Below the pieces are notes generated by a model. That model worked only from the letters and a program-made list of their open reading frames with translations. It did no database searches and was not told the DNA's origin. Below, piece after piece: positions 29,173 through 37,424 of a stretch of DNA of 64,000 bases. This DNA comes from Enterobacteriaceae bacterium (GTDB lineage Bacteria; Pseudomonadota; Gammaproteobacteria; Enterobacterales; Enterobacteriaceae). The position numbers and the translations under genes are program-made. The stretch's first letter is position 1. Every line of letters begins with the position of its first letter. The stretch lies in assembly GCA_902363335.1 (NCBI GenBank), contig CABIZV010000012.1:1-64000 (forward strand). Direction: 5' to 3'.

Positions 29173-29840
29173 TGGACAACGCAATGATAAAAATATCTCC
29201 ATCAATTATGTGTGCAGACCTTTCATATTTAGCAGATGAAATAAAAAGCCTGGAACAGGCTGGTGCTGACTATTTTCATATTGATGTAATGGACGGAGTA
29301 TTTGTTCCTAACTTCTCTTTGGGCCTTCAGGATCTCCAGGCGGTCAAGAAGATAAGCGCCATTGAAACCGAAGTCCATTTGATGATTAATCAACCGCAGA
29401 ACTACATTCAACTGTTTGCAGATGCAGGCGCGGACATTATTTATGTCCATCCAGAATCCTGCACTCATCTTCACCGCACGCTGATGAGAATAACGGCATG
29501 TGGTAAAAAAGTGGGGATCGTGCTGAATCCGGCAACGCCGATTGCGATCCTTGAAGAGGTGATGGATCTTGTCGATTATGTGATGGTGATGTCTGTTGAT
29601 CCAGGATTTGCAGGACAGCAGTTTATTCCCGGCGCGGTGGATAAAGTTGCGCGTTTGCATCGTCTTATTGCTCAAGGACAGCGTGAGATTAGTATTTCGG
29701 TTGATGGCGCGATTGGTTTATCGACGATCCCGCCGCTGTATGAAGCCGGGGCGAGGATATTTATTGCCGGAACCTCTGGGCTTTTCCGCGATGATGTGGA
29801 TTATGCAACTGCAATCCATAATATGAAACATTGCTGTTAA
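29172..29840 (+). CDS. Ribulose/allulose-phosphate 3-epimerase family protein
   Basis: A 222-residue TIM-barrel epimerase. The metal and catalytic residues sit in HIDVMDGVFVPN, EVHLM, MSVDPGFAGQ and SVDGAI. GTSGLF near the C-terminus and ISPSIMCADL at the start look closer to D-allulose-6-phosphate 3-epimerase (AlsE) than to Rpe, but sequence reading alone cannot decide the substrate. The stop of the EIIC gene and this ATG share one base (TAATG). An ATG four codons later (29184) is an alternative start. Its presence implies that a keto-sugar phosphate is epimerised in this pathway. Confidence 0.85.
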   Translation: MDNAMIKISPSIMCADLSYLADEIKSLEQAGADYFHIDVMDGVFVPNFSLGLQDLQAVKKISAIETEVHLMINQPQNYIQLFADAGADIIYVHPESCTHLHRTLMRITACGKKVGIVLNPATPIAILEEVMDLVDYVMVMSVDPGFAGQQFIPGAVDKVARLHRLIAQGQREISISVDGAIGLSTIPPLYEAGARIFIAGTSGLFRDDVDYATAIHNMKHCC

Positions 29841-29851
29841 TAGGTGGCGTT

Positions 29852-30169
29852 ATGTACAATATTTTACTGTGTTGTTCTGCGGGTATGTCTACCAGTCTGC
29901 TCGTAACTAAAATGAAAAAATATGCTGAATCAATCGGCGTAGAATCCACCATCTGGGCGATATCGGTGAATGAAATTGAATCAACGTTAAAGCAATGCGC
30001 CGTCGATGTGGTTTTATTAGGCCCGCAGGCACGCTATAAACTTAACTCCACTAAAGCTATTTGCGCTGATTATAATATTGGCTGCGATGTGATTAATATG
30101 GCTGATTACGGCGTGATGAACGGTGAGAAAGTGTTTAAGCACGCTTTGACGCTTATTAACAAGGATTAA
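29852..30169 (+). CDS. PTS EIIB component, lactose/cellobiose family
   Basis: A 105-residue cytoplasmic PTS protein with the phospho-cysteine loop LLCCSAGMSTSLL; Cys8 is the likely phosphorylation site, with an extra Cys7 next to it. VDVVLLGPQARY is the second family motif. The ATG at 29852 follows TAGGTGG and gives the family size, whereas the frame upstream has no support. It is the last gene of the operon and abuts a bidirectional terminator. No EIIA gene is present, so EIIA must come from elsewhere. Confidence 0.9.
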   Translation: MYNILLCCSAGMSTSLLVTKMKKYAESIGVESTIWAISVNEIESTLKQCAVDVVLLGPQARYKLNSTKAICADYNIGCDVINMADYGVMNGEKVFKHALTLINKD

Positions 30170-30175
30170 TAATTG

Positions 30176-30213
30176 AAAATATGATGTCAGATAACTCCCT
30201 GACATCATATTTT
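30176..30213. terminator. Bidirectional terminator between EIIB and gntR-like gene
   Basis: A perfect 15-bp stem (30176-30190 with 30199-30213) has AAAA at its left foot and TTTT at its right foot, so it can end transcripts from both sides. It touches the stop codon of the regulator gene. Confidence 0.88.
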
Positions 30214-30953
30214 TAGACAAAAAGCTCGATTCTGAATTTATGACTACTGCCTTTATAGCGAGCGAGAGAATATTCCACCGGCTTATTTTGCGCGTCATAC
30301 CCGGTGGTCACGGAAAGTAGCAGGGGAGATTTTCGCGGAACGTCCATCAACTGTGCGTCCCGGGCCTCAGCGGCTATCGCGGATATCAGGCGCTCTACAC
30401 GAACAACCGGGTTCTTCAGCTCCTTCATCTGGTCGTAGAGTGAGTTATTCTCCATATCAATATCCAGCAGGCCGTTATAGATAGTGGCGGGAAGCCAGGA
30501 TTCGATATAGAGCACGGGTTTACTGTCAATATAACGCACCCGCTCAAGATATACGGCGCTCTTACAGCCAAGAATTTCTGCCACAGTTTCGTCATTGTCG
30601 ACGAGGGATAATGATATCACTTTTGTGACGGGCTGCTGTCCTTGGTCGATCATTTCATGATAAAAACTTTCGAGTTTGCTTAGGTAATTCTTATAAATTT
30701 TAGGGCGGGTTACGCAGGTTCCTTTCGCTCTTTTCCTTTCAAGATAGCCTGCGGCGGAGAGTTCATTTAATGCTTGCCTTACCGTTGGCCTGCTGACGTC
30801 AAGTAGTCGGGATAATTCATCTTCTGATGGCAGCATATCACCTTCAGAGAGTTGGCCATTCTTGATATTATTTTCAATGTGAGTTTTAATTTGAAAATAG
30901 AGTGGGATGGCTATCTTCTTATTAATTATCCCTTTATTAAATAAATTTTTCAT
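30213..30953 (-). CDS. GntR-family regulator with UTRA domain
   Basis: A 246-residue HutC-type regulator. The winged helix-turn-helix lies at about residues 18-85 (PSEDELSRLLDVSRPTVRQA) and a UTRA ligand-binding domain covers about 95-240 (VYLERVRYID and LLLSVTTGYDAQNKPVEYS). Such proteins usually repress sugar operons and bind a phosphorylated intermediate. It converges on the PTS operon and is its likely repressor; the ligand is unknown. The whole gene is AT-rich like the operon, which supports joint transfer. Confidence 0.9.
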   Translation of the reverse strand: MKNLFNKGIINKKIAIPLYFQIKTHIENNIKNGQLSEGDMLPSEDELSRLLDVSRPTVRQALNELSAAGYLERKRAKGTCVTRPKIYKNYLSKLESFYHEMIDQGQQPVTKVISLSLVDNDETVAEILGCKSAVYLERVRYIDSKPVLYIESWLPATIYNGLLDIDMENNSLYDQMKELKNPVVRVERLISAIAAEARDAQLMDVPRKSPLLLSVTTGYDAQNKPVEYSLARYKGSSHKFRIELFV

Positions 30954-31233
30954 CTGTCAGGCCTGTATCAATAAACTAAATGCCGAAATAACGACATGCG
31001 TATTCAATAACCGTAAAAATAAATCATACACGAAATATGATGGTGAGTAACACTTAAATGAGTTTGTTCATTTTTGATATTCATTATATGTATTTAATTG
31101 TAGTGATTAATTACATCAATGAATGTACACTGAGGATAAGTCCCAGACTTTTGCGCAGAACGACAAAAAACTAGATCCAGATCACACTTTTACGCTATAC
31201 AAAAGGCTCGGCCCAGTAAAAGAGGTGTTAGCT
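30954..31233. promoter_or_regulatory. AT-rich gap between gntR-like gene and psiE
   Basis: This gap must hold the divergent promoters of the regulator and of psiE. ATCATA and TATGAT (31023-31028 and 31036-31041) form an inverted repeat about 70-90 bp upstream of the regulator start. No gene is supported; an in-frame upstream extension of psiE from 31123 lacks a counterpart in E. coli. Confidence 0.45.
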
Positions 31234-31644
31234 ATGACGTCGTTATCTCGTCCCCTTGTGGAGTTCATCTCCACCATTCTCCAGACCGTATTGAATCTGG
31301 GGCTGCTATGCCTTGGCCTGATTCTGATCGTTTTCCTCGGCAAAGAGACTCTGCATCTGGCAGATGTCCTGTTCGCGCCTGAACGCACCAGTAAATACGA
31401 GCTGGTAGAGGGACTGGTGGTCTATTTCCTTTACTTCGAATTTATCGCTCTGATTGTGAAGTACTTTCAGTCCGGTTTTCACTTCCCGCTACGCTACTTT
31501 GTTTATATCGGCATTACCGCGATTGTGCGGCTCATTATCGTGGATCATACCTCGCCGGTGGATGTGCTGATTTACTCCGCGGCGATTTTGCTGCTGGTGA
31601 TTACGCTGTGGCTGTGTAACTCGAAACGGTTGAAACGGGAGTAG
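31234..31644 (+). CDS. psiE: Phosphate-starvation-inducible membrane protein PsiE
   Basis: PsiE is a small inner-membrane protein induced by phosphate starvation in E. coli; its function is unknown. The 136 residues hold four hydrophobic segments and end in a basic tail (CNSKRLKRE). The ATG at 31234 (MTSLSRPLVEF) follows AGAGG and gives exactly the E. coli length, so the longer frame from 31123 is rejected. The gene marks the return to the conserved backbone after the sugar island. Confidence 0.93.
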   Translation: MTSLSRPLVEFISTILQTVLNLGLLCLGLILIVFLGKETLHLADVLFAPERTSKYELVEGLVVYFLYFEFIALIVKYFQSGFHFPLRYFVYIGITAIVRLIIVDHTSPVDVLIYSAAILLLVITLWLCNSKRLKRE

Positions 31645-31849
31645 GGCGGATAAGCATCACGCCATTCGGCACCGTGCTCTGGAATTGCCCGATGGCGCTG
31701 CGCTTATCGGGCCTACGCGCTGCGGGTGATGGCGCTGCGCTTATCGTGCCTACGCGCTAAACACCTGTAGCCCGGCCAAGCGAAGCGCCGCCGGGACGGG
31801 CTCTGAACCTTCCCCGGAGTCGGCGTAAACGCCTCGTCCAGGCGACACC
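31641..31849. repeat. REP cluster between psiE and malG
   Basis: REP units lie at about 31641-31673 and 31685-31715, a partial repeat of the latter at about 31725-31752, and GTAGCCCGG-class elements facing each other at 31766-31798 and 31808-31849. It overlaps the psiE stop. Confidence 0.85.
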
Positions 31850-31855
31850 TCACAT

Positions 31856-31881
31856 AAAAAAATGGCGCTCCGAAGAGCGCC
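31856..31881 (-). terminator. malEFG operon terminator
   Basis: On the minus strand GGCGCTC-TTCG-GAGCGCC is followed by A and seven T. It lies about 190 bp after the malG stop, leaving a long 3' untranslated region. In E. coli the malG 3' UTR yields the Hfq-bound sRNA MalH, so a similar RNA may end here. Confidence 0.88.
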
Positions 31882-31932
31882 AAACAGTCACAAGTTAGGG
31901 TTAATACAAGTTGAGGATGATAGCAGTGGCAT

Positions 31933-32056
31933 ATACACGTCATCCTTCAAGCTGCCTCTACGTTGGCTGCACTCTTTCACCCCAGTCACGTACTTAGTAC
32001 GTTCCTGAGGATTCATTCGCTTGCCGCCATGATGCATCTCGAATGATTTTGTGTAT
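31933..32056. repeat. ERIC (IRU) element in the malG 3' region
   Basis: A roughly 124-bp palindromic element bounded by ATACAC and GTGTAT. The central part contains CACCCCAGTCAC and CTGAGGATTCA, matching the core used to define enterobacterial repetitive intergenic consensus sequences. It lies between the malG stop and the operon terminator, so it is transcribed. Confidence 0.88.
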
Positions 32057-32069
32057 TTAACGATGAAAC

Positions 32070-32960
32070 TCAGCCCTTCACGCCGCCGGCCGTCAGGCCG
32101 TTTACCAGCCAACGCTGCGCGAGCAGGAAGACCACGGTAATAGGGATGGCGGAAAGAACGGCCGCTGCGGCAAAGTCGCCCCACAGATAGTTTTGTGGAT
32201 TGAGGTATTGCTGCATACCCACGGCCAGGGTGTAGCTGTTAACATCACGCAGCAGCAGTGATGCAACCGGTACTTCGGTAATCGCGGCGATAAACGACAG
32301 AATAAAGACCACCGCCAGAATCGGCACGGAGAGCGGCAGCAGAACCAGACGGAATGCCTGCCATGGAGTTGCGCCATCCAGCGCCGCCGCTTCTTCCAGC
32401 GAGTTATCAATGGTTTCAAAGTAGCCTTTAATCGTCCACACGTGCAGCGCAATGCCGCCGAGGTAGGCGAAGATCACTCCACCGTGAGTGTTCAGGCCGA
32501 TAAACGGAATGTACTGGCCCAGACGGTCAAACAAGGCATACAAGGCGACTAATGACAGCACCGCCGGGAACATCTGGAAAATCAGCATCCCTTTCAGCAA
32601 CGTGGCTTTGCCCGGGAAACGCATACGGGCAAAAGCGTAGGCGCAGGTGGTTGAGAGCGCGACGATACCAATAGCGGTGATGCCCGCGATTTTCACCGAG
32701 TTCCACAGCCACAGCAGTACCGGGAACGGCGGCGGCGTGACGCGGCCGTCGGCATGCTCAACGCTAAAGCCCAGCGCTAGCTTCCAGTGTTCCCAGGAAA
32801 TGTTTTCCGGGATCAGGCTGCCGGTAGCAAAGTTACCTTCGCGCAGTGAAATGGCGATAACCATCAGCAGCGGGAACATAATCGCCGCGATGAAAATCAG
32901 CAGCAGAAGGTGCGTGGTCAAGAGACGCAGTTTCTGAGATTTGGGTTGTACCATAGCCAT
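32070..32960 (-). CDS. malG: Maltose ABC transporter permease MalG
   Basis: MalG is one of the two membrane subunits of the maltodextrin importer MalFGK2. Six hydrophobic segments and the cytoplasmic EAA loop that contacts MalK (EEAAALDGATPWQAFRL) are visible. The length of 296 residues is that of E. coli. It is the third gene of malEFG, starting 14 bp after malF. An ERIC element and the operon terminator follow. Confidence 0.98.
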   Translation of the reverse strand: MAMVQPKSQKLRLLTTHLLLLIFIAAIMFPLLMVIAISLREGNFATGSLIPENISWEHWKLALGFSVEHADGRVTPPPFPVLLWLWNSVKIAGITAIGIVALSTTCAYAFARMRFPGKATLLKGMLIFQMFPAVLSLVALYALFDRLGQYIPFIGLNTHGGVIFAYLGGIALHVWTIKGYFETIDNSLEEAAALDGATPWQAFRLVLLPLSVPILAVVFILSFIAAITEVPVASLLLRDVNSYTLAVGMQQYLNPQNYLWGDFAAAAVLSAIPITVVFLLAQRWLVNGLTAGGVKG

Positions 32961-32974
32961 GATCGTTGTCTCCC

Positions 32975-34519
32975 TTAATCAAACTTCATACGCGTGGCTT
33001 TCAGGTTCACTATCGCGAGCGCACCGACCAGCAGGAAGATAAGCGTCGCAATCGCTGCCGCCAGACCAAAGTCCTGGCCGCCGCCGCCTTCAAAGGCGAT
33101 GCGGTAGGTGTAGCTGACGAGCAGGTCGGTATAACCGGCAGGCGTCGTGGTGCCGAGGCGGTCAGGGCCACCGTTGGTCAGAAGCTGAATCAGCACGAAG
33201 TTGTTAAAGTTAAAGGCGAAGCTGGCGATCATCAGCGGCGTGAGCGGCTTAATCAGCAGCGGGAAGGTAATCTTAAAGAAGTTCTGGAACGGGCCGGCGC
33301 CATCCATTGCCGAGGCTTCGTACAGATCGTCCGGGATGGCTTTCAGCAGGCCCATGCACAGGATCATCATGTACGGATAACCCAGCCAGGTGTTGACGAT
33401 AACAATCATCGAACGGGCGGTTGTCGGGTCGCTAAACCAGGCCGGTTTGATGCCAAACAGCGCGCTGAGCATCATGTTGATTTCACCAAAGCTCTGGTTG
33501 AACAGCCCTTTGAAAATCAGAATCGAAATAAATGACGGTACGGCATATGGCAAAATTAGCAGTACGCGGTAGATGGCTTTGCCTTTCAGCGATTCCCACT
33601 GCACGACGCAGGCCAGAATCATGCCCACCGCCACGGTCAGCACAACCGTCAGAACCGAGAATACGACCGTCCAGATAAAGATGGCGAAGAAAGGTTTCTT
33701 GATACCTTCATCGGTGAATACGCGGGTGAAGTTATCCCAGCCGATACCCACGGTGTAGCCCGGGCTGAGTTTTTCATCGCCCCAGCTACCGTCGGCGTTA
33801 ATGGTCTGGTAGAAACCAATATCGTTGTTCGGGCGATATTTTATGCCGCTTTGATTGTTGGTCAGCAGACCGTCATCAGACAACGTATAGAGCGGCTGGG
33901 TGCCGGAGAACTGGCGCAGCGAGCTCATGGTGACTTTGCTTTCATCTGGCAGAGCCGCGGTGAGCTGGTTTAGCGCCTGACGATTCTGGGTGATGATGCG
34001 TAATGCCGCGCGCTCGCCGGTGGGCAGGGCGTCAGTCTCTTTTAGCTGTAGCTTCTGCGCGCCGCCAAATTTGAAGGCGTCGGAGAGATAATTTTTGCCG
34101 CTTTCACCGTCGGTGAGGGCCAGCTGCCACTCGTCGCCAGCAGGGTACAGACCGAAGCCGTAGGTTTTGCCCGCCTGGTAGGAGCGGTCCATCAGGACTT
34201 CCTGGGCGCGTTCAAAGGTCAGCTGGTTCGTACTGCTGTAGTTGGTAAATGCGATGGCGATGGTACAAATTAGCGGGAACAGGACAAACAGCCCCATCCC
34301 GGCAACGCCCGGATAAACATAGCGCCAGGCGTAGGTTTTACGGTTGGCGAAAATATACAGCCCCGCTGAACTTAAAATCAGCGTCATGATGGCAAACAGG
34401 TACTCCCCCTGTGCATACATTAAAACGACAAGGTAACTCACCAGCAGCCCAAGCAGACCTATTACTGACCATTTAAGTCGGTCGCTTTGCCACCAATGTT
34501 TCTTTTTAATGACATCCAT
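32975..34519 (-). CDS. malF: Maltose ABC transporter permease MalF
   Basis: MalF pairs with MalG in the inner membrane and has the large periplasmic P2 loop (about residues 95-275) that touches MalE. The EAA loop is YEASAMDGAGPFQNFFK. The protein has 514 residues, as in E. coli. It is separated from malE by a REP pair that in E. coli lowers downstream expression by stabilising the malE message. Confidence 0.98.
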   Translation of the reverse strand: MDVIKKKHWWQSDRLKWSVIGLLGLLVSYLVVLMYAQGEYLFAIMTLILSSAGLYIFANRKTYAWRYVYPGVAGMGLFVLFPLICTIAIAFTNYSSTNQLTFERAQEVLMDRSYQAGKTYGFGLYPAGDEWQLALTDGESGKNYLSDAFKFGGAQKLQLKETDALPTGERAALRIITQNRQALNQLTAALPDESKVTMSSLRQFSGTQPLYTLSDDGLLTNNQSGIKYRPNNDIGFYQTINADGSWGDEKLSPGYTVGIGWDNFTRVFTDEGIKKPFFAIFIWTVVFSVLTVVLTVAVGMILACVVQWESLKGKAIYRVLLILPYAVPSFISILIFKGLFNQSFGEINMMLSALFGIKPAWFSDPTTARSMIVIVNTWLGYPYMMILCMGLLKAIPDDLYEASAMDGAGPFQNFFKITFPLLIKPLTPLMIASFAFNFNNFVLIQLLTNGGPDRLGTTTPAGYTDLLVSYTYRIAFEGGGGQDFGLAAAIATLIFLLVGALAIVNLKATRMKFD

Positions 34520-34561
34520 GGGGATCTTCCTCTACAGCGTTGAAACTTCCTGGCCGGAGAT

Positions 34562-34640
34562 GTGCCTGATGGCGCTGCGCTTATCAGGCCTACGGTGTGT
34601 TGTAGGCCGGATAAGGCAATTATGCCGCCATCCGGCACAT
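34562..34640. repeat. REP pair between malE and malF
   Basis: Two facing REP units, TGCCTGATGGCG...ATCAGGCCTAC and GTAGGCCGGATAAGG...CCATCCGGCA, lie in the same place as the well-known malE-malF REP of E. coli, which protects malE mRNA from 3' decay. Confidence 0.93.
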
Positions 34641-34651
34641 GCTCAGCGGCA

Positions 34652-35842
34652 TTACTTGGTGATACGACCCTGTGCATCTTTCAGCGCTGCATCGACGGTC
34701 TGGCGACCGCTAGCGGCGTTGATAACTGCGGTACGAACGGCATACCAGAATGCAGACATCTGTGGGATGTTCGGCATGATTTCGCCTTTCTGGGCGTTAT
34801 CCATGGTCGCCGCGATACGTGGGTCTTTGGCTAACTGATCCTGGAAGGATTTCAGCGCCACTGCGCCCAGCGGTTTGTCCTTGTTCACTTCATCCAGACC
34901 CTGGTCGGTCAGCAGGTAGTTTTCGAGGAACTCTTTCGCCAGCTCTTTGTTCGGGCTAGCGGCGTTGATACCGGCGCTCAATACACCGACGAACGGTTTA
35001 GACGGCTTGCCTTTGAAGGTTGGCAGCAGCGTCACGCCGTAATTGATTTTGCTCTTATCAATATTCGACCACGCCCACGGCCCGTTGATGGTCATCGCGG
35101 TATCGCCTTTGTTAAAGGCGGCTTCTGCGATGGAGTAGTCGGTGTCCGCGTTCATGTGCTTGTTCTTGATAAGGTCAACCAGGAAGGTCAGACCCGCTTT
35201 CGCGCCCGCGCTGTCCACGCCCACGTCTTTGACGTCGTACTTGCCGTTTTCAAACTTGAACGCGTAACCGCCGTCAGCGGCAATCAGCGGCCAGGTGAAG
35301 TACGGTTCTTGCAGGTTGAACATCAGCGCAGATTTACCTTTCGCCTTCAGCTCTTTATCCAGCGCAGGAATTTCTTCCCAGGTTTTCGGCGGGTTAGGAA
35401 CGAGGTCTTTGTTATAAATCAGCGACAGCGCTTCCACCGCGATTGGGTAAGCAATCAGTTTGCCGTTGTAACGTACGGCATCCCAGGTAAACGGATAAAG
35501 TTTGTCCTGGAACGCTTTGTCTGGCGTGACTTCAGCCAGCAGGCCGGACTGTGCGTAGCCGCCAAAGCGGTCATGCGCCCAGAAGATAATGTCCGGGCCG
35601 TCGCCGGTCGCGGCAACCTGCGGGAACTTCTCTTCCAGCTTATCCGGGTGCTCGATGGTGACTTTGATCCCGGTGTCTTTTTCGAATTTCTTACCGACCT
35701 CGGCCAGGCCGTTGTAGCCTTTGTCGCCGTTAATCCAGATAACCAGCTTTCCCTCTTCAATTTTTGCCAGAGCAGAGGCGGAAAACATCATCGTGGTCAA
35801 TGCGGAAAGCGCAAGGATGCGAGCGCCAGTTTTGATTTTCAT
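34652..35842 (-). CDS. malE: Periplasmic maltose-binding protein
   Basis: MalE binds maltose and maltodextrins in the periplasm, hands them to MalFGK2, and signals to the Tar receptor. A 26-residue signal peptide ending MFSASALA is followed by the mature start KIEEGKLVIWINGDKGY. Sugar-contact blocks such as DGPDIIFWAHDRFGGYAQ and INGPWAWSNI are kept. It has 396 residues, like E. coli, and is the first gene of malEFG, transcribed away from malK. Confidence 0.98.
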   Translation of the reverse strand: MKIKTGARILALSALTTMMFSASALAKIEEGKLVIWINGDKGYNGLAEVGKKFEKDTGIKVTIEHPDKLEEKFPQVAATGDGPDIIFWAHDRFGGYAQSGLLAEVTPDKAFQDKLYPFTWDAVRYNGKLIAYPIAVEALSLIYNKDLVPNPPKTWEEIPALDKELKAKGKSALMFNLQEPYFTWPLIAADGGYAFKFENGKYDVKDVGVDSAGAKAGLTFLVDLIKNKHMNADTDYSIAEAAFNKGDTAMTINGPWAWSNIDKSKINYGVTLLPTFKGKPSKPFVGVLSAGINAASPNKELAKEFLENYLLTDQGLDEVNKDKPLGAVALKSFQDQLAKDPRIAATMDNAQKGEIMPNIPQMSAFWYAVRTAVINAASGRQTVDAALKDAQGRITK

Positions 35843-36211
35843 CTATCCGTCCTTTTTGGTGATGTACTCGTGGATACACAGAGGTGGTTTAACGTCGATG
35901 AGTTTCCTTTTTTAGCAACCCCTTTCCATCCTCCTGAGGTCTACGCCCTAGGGGCTATTTGTGTGATCTCCATAACAAAACCCCCGGTTATGCGTCCCAG
36001 CGCACAAAAAAAAGCGCCGATTTTTGCAAGCGCCATCACGATTTTCGTTCCGATGAGATGTCATCGGGTGCAGAGCGTGCCTTCTCATCCTCCCGCCTCC
36101 TCCCCCATAAAAAACCGGGGGGGTGGAGGATTCACCAGAATGATGGTTGCTGCATAGTCAGCCCATCTTGAATGTGTCTTTTGGTGACGAGTTGTAACGA
36201 GGGAGAAGGGC
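35843..36211. promoter_or_regulatory. Divergent malE/malK control region
   Basis: This 369-bp gap separates malE from malK. A MalT box GGGGAGGAGG on the minus strand is at 36096-36105, and a near match GGGGTGGAGG on the plus strand is at 36120-36129. Another GGAGGATGG-type match lies near 35927-35935. A CRP-like site TGTGATCTCCATAACA is at 35962-35977. In E. coli, MalT and CRP-cAMP activate both promoters jointly across such a region. Confidence 0.8.
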
Positions 36212-37321
36212 ATGGCGAACGTACAGCTACGCAATGTAACGAAAGCCTGGGGAGATGTGGTGGTATCGAAAGATATTAACCTCGATATCCAGGAAGGGGA
36301 GTTCGTGGTGTTTGTCGGGCCATCAGGCTGCGGCAAATCAACGTTGCTGCGTATGATCGCGGGCCTTGAAACCATCACCAGTGGCGATCTGTATATCGGC
36401 GAAACCCGCATGAACGAAATCCCACCTGCCGAACGTGGCGTGGGCATGGTGTTTCAGTCATATGCGTTGTATCCCCACCTTTCCGTTGCTGAGAACATGT
36501 CCTTTGGTTTGAAACTCGCGGGTGCCAAAAAAGAGGTGATCAACCAGCGTGTGACGCAGGTGGCTGAAGTCTTACAGCTAGCGCATTTGCTGGATCGTAA
36601 ACCTAAAGCCCTCTCCGGTGGTCAGCGTCAGCGTGTCGCCATTGGTCGTACGCTGGTGGCAGAGCCCCGCGTGTTCCTGCTTGATGAACCTCTTTCCAAC
36701 CTTGATGCCGCGCTGCGCGTCCAGATGCGTATTGAAATTTCCCGTCTGCATAAACGCCTGGGCCGCACGATGATTTACGTCACCCACGATCAGGTTGAAG
36801 CGATGACGCTTGCCGACAAAATCGTGGTACTGGACGCCGGACGTATTGCCCAGGTCGGTAAACCGCTGGAGCTGTATCACTACCCGGCTGACCGCTTTGT
36901 TGCGGGCTTTATCGGTTCGCCGAAGATGAACTTCCTGCCGGTGAAAGTGACCGCGACCGCGATTGATCAGGTTCAGGTTGAGCTACCGAACCGCCAGCAA
37001 ATCTGGCTGCCGGTCGAAAGCAGCAACGTGAATGTCGGCAGCAACATGTCGCTGGGCATCCGTCCTGAACACCTGCTGCCTAGCCACATCGCCGATGTGA
37101 CGCTGGAAGGCATTGTGAATGTTGTCGAACAGCTTGGTCACGAAACACAAATTCATATCCAGATCCCCGCCATTCGTCAAAACCTGGTGTACCGCCAGAA
37201 CGACGTGGTGTTGGTAGAAGAGGGTGCCACATTCGCCATTGGTTTGCCGCCAGAGCGCTGTCATCTGTTCCGAGAAGATGGCACGGCATGTCGTCGGTTG
37301 CACAAAGAACCCGGTGTTTAA
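36212..37321 (+). CDS. malK: Maltose importer ATPase MalK
   Basis: MalK supplies ATP hydrolysis for maltodextrin uptake, restrains the activator MalT, and is the target of inducer exclusion by EIIA-Glc. Walker A GPSGCGKST, signature LSGGQRQRV, Walker B VFLLDEP with the D-loop SNLDA, and the switch histidine in YVTHDQ are all present. A C-terminal regulatory OB-type domain follows residue 235. It has 369 residues, two fewer than E. coli MalK. The ATG follows GGGAGAAGGGC. Confidence 0.98.
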   Translation: MANVQLRNVTKAWGDVVVSKDINLDIQEGEFVVFVGPSGCGKSTLLRMIAGLETITSGDLYIGETRMNEIPPAERGVGMVFQSYALYPHLSVAENMSFGLKLAGAKKEVINQRVTQVAEVLQLAHLLDRKPKALSGGQRQRVAIGRTLVAEPRVFLLDEPLSNLDAALRVQMRIEISRLHKRLGRTMIYVTHDQVEAMTLADKIVVLDAGRIAQVGKPLELYHYPADRFVAGFIGSPKMNFLPVKVTATAIDQVQVELPNRQQIWLPVESSNVNVGSNMSLGIRPEHLLPSHIADVTLEGIVNVVEQLGHETQIHIQIPAIRQNLVYRQNDVVLVEEGATFAIGLPPERCHLFREDGTACRRLHKEPGV

Positions 37322-37424
37322 GAGCCCCATAACAAAAAGAAACAGGAAACCCTTACACCGCCAACAATAAGGCGTTACGGGGTGAAATGTTAAAGAAAAG
37401 CAAAGATCTCAGGAGATAGAATAG

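Noticed and set aside
31123..31233. A 37-residue N-terminal extension of psiE
   Set aside because: The E. coli protein starts at the internal ATG (31234), which has its own AGAGG ribosome site.
35156..36157. A 333-codon plus-strand frame across malE and the malE-malK gap
   Set aside because: It is antisense to malE and runs through the MalT/CRP control region; the product has no family features.
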